Positions 1 through 6,110 of a stretch of DNA of 9,492 bases are shown here, piece after piece; positions within the stretch are counted from its first letter, which is position 1; the number at the start of each line of letters is the position of its first letter. Source of the stretch: Methanoregulaceae archaeon (GTDB taxonomy: Archaea > Halobacteriota > Methanomicrobia > Methanomicrobiales > Methanospirillaceae); assembly GCA_028679325.1 (NCBI GenBank), contig JAJRBS010000121.1:1-9492 (forward strand). Reading direction: 5' to 3'. The translations under genes and the position numbers were made by a program. The notes under the pieces were generated by a model that was not told where the DNA came from, made no database searches, and saw only the letters and a list, made by a program, of their open reading frames with translations.

Positions 1-1296
1 CTGCCGCTCATGATCCTCGAGATCTCCTACGGACGGCAGTTCCGGGGGTCTGTCGTGCATGCCTTCCAGCAGATCAGGCCGGGCTTCCAGGTCATCGGAT
101 GGCTCACCTGCTGCATCGTGCTGCTGATCCTCAGCTACTACCTGGTGATCACCGGCTGGACCCTCGCCTATTGCTGGTATTCCGTGGTGGGTGACACCCC
201 TGCATTCGATATCTTTACCATGACCTACATCCCGATCGTGTTCTTTCTCCTTGCTGCGTTCCTGACCGGGTTCATCGTCTCGCGGGGGGTCCGGAAGGGA
301 ATCGAGAGAATCTCGAAGGTTCTGATCCCCTTCTGCTTCATCATGCTGATGATCCTCGTTCTGATGGGGACGACCCTTTCCGGATTCGCTGAAGGGATGA
401 TGTACCTCTTCAGCCCGGATTTTTCGGCCCTGGCAGACCCGGTCCTCTGGAGTGCGGCTTTCGGGCAGGCTTTCTTCTCGCTCTCTGTCGGGATGGGAAT
501 TCTTCTCACCTATGGCGCCTATACGGAAAAAGACCAGGATATCCCGAGATTATCGGTGATCATCGTGATCGCCGACCTGACTGCCGCACTGCTCGCCGGG
601 CTCGTTATCTTTCCCCTGGTGTTTACCTTCGGCCTGGAACCGGCCGCCGGCGCAGAGCTCGCCTTCACCTCCCTTCCCCTGGCATTTTCACGGATTCCTG
701 CCGGTCATTTCTTTGCTGTGGCTTTTTTCCTCACGTTGTTCATAGCCGCCATCACGTCAGCCATTTCCATGCTCGAGGTCGGCGTGGCTGCAACAAATGA
801 ATCATTCGGGTGGTCCCGGAACAGATCCGCGGCAGTAATTACGGTGATTCTTATCCTCATCGGCCTGCCATCGGCCCTGAGCTACAGTCCTGCCGGGACA
901 ACGCTTCTTGGCTTCAGAGTCCTTGATCTCATGGATGAGACGGTGGGGACCCTGGGGCTCCCGATAGCGGCTGTACTTATGGCAGCGATATTCTGCTGGG
1001 CTGTCCCGGAGGAGAAAGTCCCCCGGGAGTTATCCTCGCGCCAGGGTCTTTCAGGCTGGGTCTTTCCTCTCTGCAAGTACATGATCCCACCCCTCCTGAT
1101 CGTGGCCACCGCTGCCCGGGTCCTGGCGGGACCCGATCTTTCCGGCGGAAAGCCCCTCATCCCCGGCGATCAGATAATCGGCACCACCTTTCAGGCCGAA
1201 GGCATCATCATCATCCTGATTGTCATCCTGATCGTCAGTTTCCTGCTCTGTCGCCTCAAAAAGTGCCGGATACCCGGTCTTTCGCGAAAGGAATAA
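1..1296 (+). CDS. Neurotransmitter:sodium symporter (NSS/SNF family), 5' end outside window
   Basis: This is a Na+-coupled secondary transporter of the LeuT fold, probably importing an amino acid or related small amine across the cytoplasmic membrane; the substrate cannot be read from sequence. The frame is open from base 1, and the first residues (LPLMILEISYGRQ) match the end of TM1/start of TM2 in LeuT (GIPLMWIEWAMGR). About 40 N-terminal residues, including the unwound TM1 substrate site, therefore lie upstream. Numbering from the ATG at base 10, residues 152-163 (GQAFFSLSVGMG) plus the following TYGAY and KDQDI match LeuT TM6 and its exit. Residues 248-253 (ITSAIS) match TM8, where LeuT Thr354/Ser355 bind Na2. 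At least nine hydrophobic segments remain, and the C-terminus ends in a short basic tail. The ATG at base 10 is internal, not the start. The family call is firm; the substrate is unknown. Confidence 0.93.
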   Translation: MPLMILEISYGRQFRGSVVHAFQQIRPGFQVIGWLTCCIVLLILSYYLVITGWTLAYCWYSVVGDTPAFDIFTMTYIPIVFFLLAAFLTGFIVSRGVRKGIERISKVLIPFCFIMLMILVLMGTTLSGFAEGMMYLFSPDFSALADPVLWSAAFGQAFFSLSVGMGILLTYGAYTEKDQDIPRLSVIIVIADLTAALLAGLVIFPLVFTFGLEPAAGAELAFTSLPLAFSRIPAGHFFAVAFFLTLFIAAITSAISMLEVGVAATNESFGWSRNRSAAVITVILILIGLPSALSYSPAGTTLLGFRVLDLMDETVGTLGLPIAAVLMAAIFCWAVPEEKVPRELSSRQGLSGWVFPLCKYMIPPLLIVATAARVLAGPDLSGGKPLIPGDQIIGTTFQAEGIIIILIVILIVSFLLCRLKKCRIPGLSRKE

Positions 1297-1347
1297 CGGG
1301 AGAGCAGGGGGTTTCATGGCGGCGGGCATTATCCTGAAGGATCCTGC

Positions 1348-1369
1348 AATTCCCCCATCCGGAATTTTT
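1348..1369 (+). terminator. Hairpin plus T-run after the NSS transporter gene
   Basis: A perfect 6-bp inverted repeat (AATTCC at 1348-1353, GGAATT at 1361-1366) encloses a 7-base loop and runs into five Ts (1365-1369). It lies about 50 bases after the NSS stop codon and about 130 bases before the next gene. Archaeal RNA polymerase terminates mainly at U-runs and the hairpin may be incidental, so this is a candidate transcript end. It would separate the NSS gene from the BASS/carbamate kinase pair. I see no gene in the 205 bases between the two transporters. Confidence 0.4.
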
Positions 1370-1501
1370 ACTGACTGCTCCCGGACAGAGGCAGGTCGCC
1401 CCGGACGGATCTTTTCACCCCTGGCCAGACAGATGATTTAATTGCCGGAATCTCCCAACCCTCATACAGGAATTTCCTTCAGGCCCGAGGATTGCCCTGT
1501 C

Positions 1502-2392
1502 ATGCAGCCTGTTCTTACAACCATTGCAGACCTGGCGATATGGATCTTTGTGATAACCAGCATGGCCGCCATGGGACTTCAGCTGACCGGCAGGGAGATC
1601 CTTGCCCCCCTGAAGAAGAAATGGCTCCTTTCCGTCTCCATCGCGGCAAATTTTTTTATCATCCCCCTTTTTGCCCTCTTTATACTCAGGATTATTCCGC
1701 TTAATCCCGGCCTGGCCACCGGGCTGCTGATCGTCGCCACCGCGGCAGGAGCATCATCTCTCCCGAAGGCCATTGAGGTGATCGGGGGAAATACCGCTTT
1801 TGCCATCGGGCTGACCATCCTCTTCGTCCTGATAACCATATTCTACATGCCGCTCGTCCTCCCTCTTCTGGTCGGCGGAGTTTTTGTGGATCAATCGGCG
1901 ACGGCTTTTTATCTCGTGGTCTTCATGCTCCTGCCCCTAATGATCTCCATGCTCGTCAGGGCGAGGCGTCCCGATGTCGCCGAAAGGCTCTACCCCTCTG
2001 TGGACCGTGTCTCGAACATTGCCATCTTCTTCATCCTCATTCCGTACCTGATAACCCTCCTGAGCTCTGATTTCTCCGCCCGGGCCGGTGCAGAGCTGGG
2101 GGCCGAAGGGGTTTTAGTCGCCGTCCTATTCATTCTGGGGGCGTTTGCCATCGGATACATTCTGGGGGGTCCCGATATCAGGGACCGAGAAGTGCTTGCA
2201 TTCGGAACGGGCTTTCGGAACATCTCTGCAGCCCTTATCGTGGTCTCTGTCAACTACACCGACCCCAAGGTGATCTTCATGGTGCTGGTTATCGCCATCT
2301 TCGGGATCATCTTCATGATGGTCCTCGGTGGCATCCTGTACCGGAAGAACAAACGCCTCGTCCACGGGGGAAAGACGGGGGAACTGGGATGA
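1502..2392 (+). CDS. BASS-family (bile acid:Na+ symporter superfamily) transporter
   Basis: This is an integral membrane protein of 296 residues, the usual size for bacterial and archaeal BASS transporters, with about nine or ten hydrophobic segments. Family marks include an N-terminal segment ending in MGLQLT before a basic loop (residues 24-41, with KKKW) and a glycine/alanine-rich segment (residues 79-88, AGASSLPKA follows). The conserved GFRN at residues 237-240 in a late helix matches the crossover motif region of the family. Known members import bile acids, pantoate, pyruvate or other organic anions with Na+; the substrate here is unknown. I chose the ATG at 1502 because GAGG lies at 1487-1490 and the first helix begins soon after. 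A TTG at 1442 would add 20 hydrophilic, proline-rich residues with no ribosome-binding site. Its TGA overlaps the carbamate kinase ATG, so the two are probably translated from one message. Confidence 0.88.
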   Translation: MQPVLTTIADLAIWIFVITSMAAMGLQLTGREILAPLKKKWLLSVSIAANFFIIPLFALFILRIIPLNPGLATGLLIVATAAGASSLPKAIEVIGGNTAFAIGLTILFVLITIFYMPLVLPLLVGGVFVDQSATAFYLVVFMLLPLMISMLVRARRPDVAERLYPSVDRVSNIAIFFILIPYLITLLSSDFSARAGAELGAEGVLVAVLFILGAFAIGYILGGPDIRDREVLAFGTGFRNISAALIVVSVNYTDPKVIFMVLVIAIFGIIFMMVLGGILYRKNKRLVHGGKTGELG

Positions 2393-3312
2393 GAATAGTC
2401 GTTGCGCTGGGGGGCAATGCCCTGCTGCGGAGGGGCCAGCCGATGACCGCCGAGGTCCAGCGGGAGAATATCCGTGCTGCCGTCCGGGCGCTCGCACCCC
2501 TGACCCGGTCCCACGAACTGGTCCTCTCCCATGGCAACGGCCCCCAGGTTGGTCTCCTCGCCCTCCAGGCCGCCTGTTACCGCGAGCTCGAACCCTATCC
2601 CCTCGATGTGCTGGATGCCCAGACGGAAGGCATGATCGGCTACCTGATCGAGCAGGAACTCTCAAACCTCCTTCCCCCGGAGATTCCGTGCGCCACCGTG
2701 CTGACCATGGTCGAGGTCGACCCCGCCGACCCGGCCTTTGGCAGTCCTACGAAGTTCGTCGGTCCATCATATGCCCGGGAGGAGGCCGACAGGATCGCCA
2801 GGCAGAGGGGATGGGCCTTCCTGCCCGATGGTGATGCCTGGCGCCGGGTGGTCCCGTCCCCCCTGCCTAAGAGGATCATCGAGATCCGCCCGATACGGTG
2901 GCTCCTTGAACGCGGGGTGGTGGTGATCTGCACTGGTGGCGGGGGTATCCCTGTCACACGATCGCCTGGCGGTGGTTTATCCCTTGCCGGGATCGAGGCG
3001 GTCATCGACAAGGACCGTGCCGGCGCTCTCCTGGCAATCGCCCTCTCTGCCGACCTGTATATCATGGCCACCGATGTCGATGGTGTCTACATCGACTGGG
3101 GTGGGCCGGACGCCCGGTTGATTCGGGATACAAGCCCGGAAGAGCTCATGCGGTACTCCTTTCCGGCCGGCTCGATGGGCCCGAAGGTTGAAGCGGCCTG
3201 TCATTTCACCGAGGAGACCAGAAACCGCTCGGCGATAGGTTCACTCAATAATATCCTCGCCCTCGTTGAAGGGACGGCAGGGACCCAGGTCAGGAAACCG
3301 GGTAACTCCTGA
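2389..3312 (+). CDS. arcC: Carbamate kinase
   Basis: This is a cytosolic enzyme of the amino acid kinase superfamily that reversibly moves phosphate between carbamoyl phosphate and ADP (carbamate + ATP). At 307 residues it has the normal family length. In order I see ALGGNALL (residues 6-13, phosphate-binding), SHGNGPQVG (48-56), CTGGGGIPV (about 184-192), VIDKDRAGALLA (about 205-216, with the Lys seen in the family's active site), ATDVDGVYIDWG (about 227-238) and GSMGPKVEAA (about 262-271). All core motifs are intact, so the enzyme should be active. The start overlaps the BASS transporter stop as ATGA. Neither arginine deiminase nor ornithine carbamoyltransferase is visible here, so a standard arginine deiminase operon is not supported. 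It could make ATP from carbamoyl phosphate released by catabolism, or form carbamoyl phosphate. Isopentenyl phosphate kinase and other superfamily members are ruled out by the carbamate kinase motifs. Confidence 0.96.
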   Translation: MRIVVALGGNALLRRGQPMTAEVQRENIRAAVRALAPLTRSHELVLSHGNGPQVGLLALQAACYRELEPYPLDVLDAQTEGMIGYLIEQELSNLLPPEIPCATVLTMVEVDPADPAFGSPTKFVGPSYAREEADRIARQRGWAFLPDGDAWRRVVPSPLPKRIIEIRPIRWLLERGVVVICTGGGGIPVTRSPGGGLSLAGIEAVIDKDRAGALLAIALSADLYIMATDVDGVYIDWGGPDARLIRDTSPEELMRYSFPAGSMGPKVEAACHFTEETRNRSAIGSLNNILALVEGTAGTQVRKPGNS

Positions 3313-3378
3313 TCGGAAGGATACGGCCATTTTCGGCGAAGATTCCCAACAAGGGCCATACAGTTAAGAGCTGGAGGC

Positions 3379-3978
3379 ATGAACCTTATCCCCGATATGC
3401 AGGAGATAAGAGTAACGAGAACAGAAAGAAACGGCGAAGTTGAGATCGATATCCGGTTCAAGTCGCTTTCCCAGATTCTCGATGAAGATGATCCGGCTCC
3501 GCTCCCGAAACAGGAGTTATCGGATTTTGCAGAGGAGACCTTTGCCGGGTATCTTGATGAATACAGGTTCAAGAAACCGGTGACTCTTTCGATCGGAATC
3601 CCCGAAAAGGAACTGTCTGACGAGACCTCCCTCATTCCCCAGGCAGTGAAGAACCATTTCACTTTCCGCGTGCCGAATCTCGAGCATGAGCTGATCCTGT
3701 CGCGCAGGGAGGGTATATACAGTTTCATCATTTCGGTCTTCAATGCCTTCCTCGCCGTCATCGTCCTGACCCTCTACTATGACGAATACATGTCCGGATA
3801 CCTGCCATTCATCCTCTTGGCAGCCCTGGTCACCATCCTGAACTGGGTGACCATCTGGGACACCTACGAATATTTCATGTACGATTACCGGAATCTCTGG
3901 CGGAAGAAGCGGATCTACCAGAAGATCACCCGGATCCCGATCACTGTCTCGGGGTACGGGCCGGAAAAAGGTGCCTGA
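3379..3978 (+). CDS. Unrecognised protein with two C-terminal membrane segments
   Basis: I do not recognise this 199-residue protein. Residues 1-110 are soluble, acidic and rich in charged residues, with no signal peptide. Residues about 114-133 (starting YSFIISVFNAFLAV) and about 141-160 form two hydrophobic helices joined by a short acidic loop (DEYMSG). They are followed by an aromatic and basic stretch (residues 161-183, with WDTYEYFMYDY then WRKKRIYQK). The positive charge after TM2 suggests that both ends face the cytoplasm, making a hairpin-anchored cytosolic domain. The gene starts 66 bases after the carbamate kinase stop and may share its transcript. GGAGG at 3373-3377 is only one base from the ATG, which is unusually close. 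The next ATG (3397) is 19 bases away, so neither start has ideal spacing. Codon content and clean framing support a real gene; the function is unknown. Confidence 0.78.
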   Translation: MNLIPDMQEIRVTRTERNGEVEIDIRFKSLSQILDEDDPAPLPKQELSDFAEETFAGYLDEYRFKKPVTLSIGIPEKELSDETSLIPQAVKNHFTFRVPNLEHELILSRREGIYSFIISVFNAFLAVIVLTLYYDEYMSGYLPFILLAALVTILNWVTIWDTYEYFMYDYRNLWRKKRIYQKITRIPITVSGYGPEKGA

Positions 3979-4017
3979 CGGCAGAAAGAATCATATTCCA
4001 AACTTACCTGCAGCATG

Positions 4018-4701
4018 TTATCGGGGATTTTCCCGGAGGTAGTCCCGGGCCCGGCAGGGGTCATCCGTTGCAAAACCATCGACCCCGAGATCCCGGGCCT
4101 TCAGGATATCAACTGCAGAGTTGAGGGTCCAGGGGATGACTTTCCGGCCGGAAGCATGAGAGGTCCTGACAAGGTCGGTGGTGATAAGTGCATACTTCGG
4201 CAGGATGGCCTGACATCCAAGATCGACTGCGATGGAGACAGGGTCCGGTGTCATCCTGGAGAAGATGTAGCCGGTTCTTACCTTCGGACAAAGCGCCTTC
4301 ATGGCCCTGATGCATTCGGGATGAAAGGAGACAATCCACAGGTCACGGGGCCCTGAATCCCTGAGAACGATGCTCACTTCCTGCTCTGATCCGGGCTCTT
4401 TCAGTTCCAGAAAGAGGCCGCACCGGTCTCTCACTTCCCGGCAGACCTCTTCAAGAGTGGGGATCTTCTCTCCCTTCCCGGCATCCAGTCGCCTTACGTC
4501 TGTAAAGCCCAGGTCTCCCACCGGGCCTCTCCCTTCCGTGGTCCTTTCAAGTCCGGCATCGTGAAGGATCACCGGGACCCGGTCACGCGTGAGACGGACA
4601 TCCACCTCGACATATCGGGCGCACCTCATACCGGCCCGTATCGCCCGGAGGGTGTTCTCAGGCTCGACGGCCCGGGCCCCGCGGTGGCCGATGATGAACA
4701 T
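4018..4701 (-). CDS. Glycerophosphodiester phosphodiesterase (GDPD)
   Basis: This TIM-barrel hydrolase splits glycerophosphodiesters into glycerol phosphate and an alcohol, using a divalent metal. At 227 residues from the chosen ATG it is close to the minimal family size, with no signal peptide, so it should be cytosolic. Catalytic marks are GHRG (residues 5-8; His6, Arg7), EPENT (13-17), EVDVRLTRD (32-40; metal ligands Glu32 and Asp34), HD (47-48; His47), LELK (98-101; Glu99, Lys101) and a late DGFATDDP. All expected active-site residues are present. The frame is open up to 4761, but the added residues (including Cys and Pro) do not resemble the family, whose barrel normally begins right at the HRG strand. 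A GTG at 4722 is the other option. A run of Gs lies just before the ATG. In archaea the physiological substrate, perhaps lipid head-group fragments, is uncertain. It is divergent from the DUF2121 gene and convergent with the two-helix protein gene. Confidence 0.9.
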   Translation of the reverse strand: MFIIGHRGARAVEPENTLRAIRAGMRCARYVEVDVRLTRDRVPVILHDAGLERTTEGRGPVGDLGFTDVRRLDAGKGEKIPTLEEVCREVRDRCGLFLELKEPGSEQEVSIVLRDSGPRDLWIVSFHPECIRAMKALCPKVRTGYIFSRMTPDPVSIAVDLGCQAILPKYALITTDLVRTSHASGRKVIPWTLNSAVDILKARDLGVDGFATDDPCRARDYLRENPR

Positions 4702-4773
4702 ACGCCCCCGTGAGCTTGTCACCGGTAAAAAACATTGGCATTTATGAAGACCCGTGCCCAAGGGAACTCTGCC
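4702..4773. promoter_or_regulatory. Divergent promoter region between GDPD and DUF2121 genes
   Basis: These 72 bases must hold both promoters if each gene has its own. CATTTATG at 4739-4746 reads CATAAATG on the - strand and is TATA-like in both directions. On the - strand it would start a transcript near 4717, 16 bases before the GDPD ATG. On the + strand it would start one near 4769. An A-rich run (GTAAAAAAC, about 4725-4733) is a second candidate for the + strand. AAGGG at 4761-4765 is a weak ribosome-binding site for the ATG at 4774. The elements are visible but not strong, and the assignment is inferred. Confidence 0.3.
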
Positions 4774-5370
4774 ATGAGCCTCGTCATCGGTTTTTCCGGA
4801 GCCAGCGGAGCCGTTATCGGGGGGGACTTGCGTGAAGTCCTTCTCTGGGGTGAGGACTCACATACCGGTCAGCTTGAGCGGGAACTCTACTCCGGGGAGA
4901 TCAGGAATGATGCGGAGCTTGCGCAACGGGCGGCGGATCTTGGTGTGAATCTGTCGATCCGCGACACCAAGGTGAAGGTCCAGGAACGGGATGGTGTCCT
5001 GGTCGGTGAGGTGAGCGAGTCGGATGGCGGGGTGGTGAGCAAGAGGAGATTGTATTTAACCGCCGGGGAGTATGCCATCGCCGACATCAGGGACAGGCAT
5101 TTTGAACTCCGGACCCGGGAGAGCCGGATCAGTTTCGTGGTCCTCGGAAACGAAGTGACAAAGAGGATTGCGAACGAGGCCATACGTGAAGAATGGAAGA
5201 ATGGTACCTTCGAACACGCGATACGGGTCACCATCACCGCACTCGAAACCGCCGCTGCAAGAACTGCCTCGGTCAGCAAAAAACATCTCATCCTGCAGAC
5301 ACGGGAAAAGACCGGGCTGTCCGCGGTCATCGAGAGGGACCGGAAAGAGGCTGAAGGGACAGGAGCGTAG
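4774..5370 (+). CDS. DUF2121 proteasome-related protein, connectase family
   Basis: This 198-residue protein of the DUF2121 type belongs to the family in which methanogen connectase was described. Connectase is a monomeric proteasome-beta homologue that ligates proteins at a KDPGA motif, with MtrA of the Na+-pumping methyltransferase as its natural substrate. With the ATG at 4774, removal of Met exposes Ser1. The mature start SLVIGFSGASGAVIGGDLR then aligns without gaps with the proteasome beta start: nucleophile at 1, Gly11, Asp17, Arg19. Starts at 4735 (TTG) or 4744 (ATG) would bury the nucleophile, and AAGGG lies eight or nine bases before 4774. Other marks are ELYSGEI, a KRRLYLTAGEYAI strand pair (about residues 90-102) and TASVSK near residue 170. 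No Lys occurs at the proteasome Lys33 position (Leu33 here). Family membership is well supported. Ligase activity is inferred, since this could be a short paralogue. Confidence 0.82.
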   Translation: MSLVIGFSGASGAVIGGDLREVLLWGEDSHTGQLERELYSGEIRNDAELAQRAADLGVNLSIRDTKVKVQERDGVLVGEVSESDGGVVSKRRLYLTAGEYAIADIRDRHFELRTRESRISFVVLGNEVTKRIANEAIREEWKNGTFEHAIRVTITALETAAARTASVSKKHLILQTREKTGLSAVIERDRKEAEGTGA

Positions 5371-5388
5371 ACCTTCCCTCATGTACCA

Positions 5389-5396
5389 TTAAATAG
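5389..5396 (+). promoter_or_regulatory. TATA-like box upstream of the two small unknown genes
   Basis: TTAAATAG sits 18 bases after the DUF2121 stop in an otherwise GC-rich stretch. An archaeal TATA box centred here would start transcription near 5418. That leaves a leader of about 30 bases carrying the strong ribosome-binding site at 5431-5440, so the pair may be transcribed separately from DUF2121. It is inferred from position and base content only. Confidence 0.35.
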
Positions 5397-5430
5397 CGAC
5401 ATTTATCAGCCACCAGAGGTTAACAGATGA

Positions 5431-5440
5431 GGAAGGAGGG
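5431..5440 (+). promoter_or_regulatory. Strong Shine-Dalgarno site that decides a start
   Basis: GGAAGGAGGG ends seven bases before the ATG at 5448, a near-ideal site. An earlier in-frame ATG at 5427 has a lesser site (AGAGGT, 5415-5420, six bases away). If that ATG were the start, the GGAGG would lie inside the coding region. I therefore place the start of the next gene at 5448. Confidence 0.6.
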
Positions 5441-5447
5441 TACCAGG

Positions 5448-5732
5448 ATGCTGAACCCGAAAATAGGACTTATAATCACCCAGTTTTTTCCAAACATCGT
5501 TGATCGCCACATCAGGACACGGTGTCCTGAAACGGAAGTACGCGATGGTCTTCTCCGGTACCGGGAGATGGGATACCAGACGATCCGACATCTCCCCCCC
5601 GAACAACAGGAAGAGAACCGTGAAGCCCTGGAGAGTGCATTTTCTGCTTCCCTGCGGCAGGTCGAAGAATTCCATGCCCATGAGGGAGGAGAGGAGTCAA
5701 AAGGGGCCAGGTCTGACGCCGATGTGTCCTGA
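5448..5732 (+). CDS. Small unrecognised protein, gene 1 downstream of DUF2121
   Basis: I do not recognise this protein of 94 residues (101 if the ATG at 5427 is used). It is soluble and without membrane segments. The N-terminus (MLNPKIGLIITQFFPNIVD) is hydrophobic enough to form a strand or helix but not a signal peptide. A charged middle with RCPETEVRDGLLRYREMGY and a predicted helix rich in Glu and Gln (PPEQQEENREALESAF, then LRQVEEF) follow. The tail is acidic and probably disordered. It has a single Cys. It starts 77 bases after the DUF2121 stop, with its own good ribosome-binding site and a TATA-like box. The next small gene begins 30 bases after its stop, so the two are probably co-transcribed. 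Clean framing and the ribosome-binding site support a real gene; no function can be given. Confidence 0.72.
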   Translation: MLNPKIGLIITQFFPNIVDRHIRTRCPETEVRDGLLRYREMGYQTIRHLPPEQQEENREALESAFSASLRQVEEFHAHEGGEESKGARSDADVS

Positions 5733-5762
5733 CCGGGCACATTACAGGCCGGGGATGGCCTG

Positions 5763-6107
5763 ATGGCGCGGACATTGTCGGAGAGGGACCAGGAGATCCT
5801 CCGGAAGATGGCCCCGGAGATCTGCGACCCTCTCTGCCCGGGATCAGGCCACGAGTTCTTCTCCATTCTCCCCCCTGTTTCCAATCATTTTTCCGTGAGC
5901 GATGAGGACTTTCTAGCCCGGATCCGGAGGCTTTCCCCCGGAGAACTTGAATACCTTGCCGGGCTGGTCCTCGACGGGAGCGAGAGCGTATCCTGCGTCC
6001 GCCCCGAGCATATCGTCCTCTTCGCCGAACAGGTTGCGGAGACTCTCTCTCCCGAACTGGGAGAGAGGATCATCAGGATTTACGCATCGGAAGGGAGCTG
6101 TCAATAG
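5763..6107 (+). CDS. Small unrecognised Cys-containing protein, gene 2 downstream of DUF2121
   Basis: I do not recognise this 114-residue soluble protein. It begins with a charged helix (LSERDQEILRKMAPEI), then CDPLC (Cys21, Cys25) and His30. Two helical units follow: DEDFLARIRRLSPGELEYL (residues 48-66) and, after SVSCVRPEH (Cys78, His83), IVLFAEQVAETLSPELGERI (84-103). The repeated 'LSPGELEYL / LSPELGERI' pattern suggests a small helical bundle, perhaps with an internal repeat. The CxxxC with nearby His residues could bind a metal, but this is speculative. GGGG at 5751-5754 may be its ribosome-binding site. It is 30 bases behind gene 1 and ends three bases before the stop of the convergent DUF169 gene. 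Confidence 0.75.
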   Translation: MARTLSERDQEILRKMAPEICDPLCPGSGHEFFSILPPVSNHFSVSDEDFLARIRRLSPGELEYLAGLVLDGSESVSCVRPEHIVLFAEQVAETLSPELGERIIRIYASEGSCQ

Positions 6108-6110
6108 GAT

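Noticed and set aside
1442..1501. TTG start that would lengthen the BASS transporter by 20 residues
   Set aside because: There is no ribosome-binding site, and the added residues are hydrophilic and unlike family N-termini; ATG 1502 has GAGG at a workable distance.
2126..2665. Antisense open frame of 179 codons across the BASS/carbamate kinase junction
   Set aside because: It is the GC-rich shadow of two firmly identified genes. Its product is low-complexity and rich in Arg, Gly and Pro, with no family resemblance.
2328..2834. + strand open frame of 168 codons overlapping carbamate kinase
   Set aside because: It is an out-of-frame reading of arcC, whose own frame carries every kinase motif; the product is Arg/Pro/Gly-rich.
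3201..3761. Antisense open frame of 186 codons
   Set aside because: It covers the end of arcC and the front of the two-helix protein gene on the other strand, with a Ser/Arg-rich shadow composition and no recognisable motif.
4702..4761. Longer N-terminus for the GDPD protein
   Set aside because: The family normally begins with the HRG strand, the extension looks like neither a signal peptide nor a domain, and it would run through the divergent promoter region.
4887..5330. Antisense open frame of 147 codons inside the DUF2121 gene
   Set aside because: The + strand frame has a clear family match; this frame is Ser/Arg/Thr-rich without motifs.
4774..5370. Ordinary proteasome beta subunit
   Set aside because: Only the N-terminal nucleophile region matches; the propeptide, Lys33 and typical GSG loop pattern are absent, and the rest fits DUF2121.
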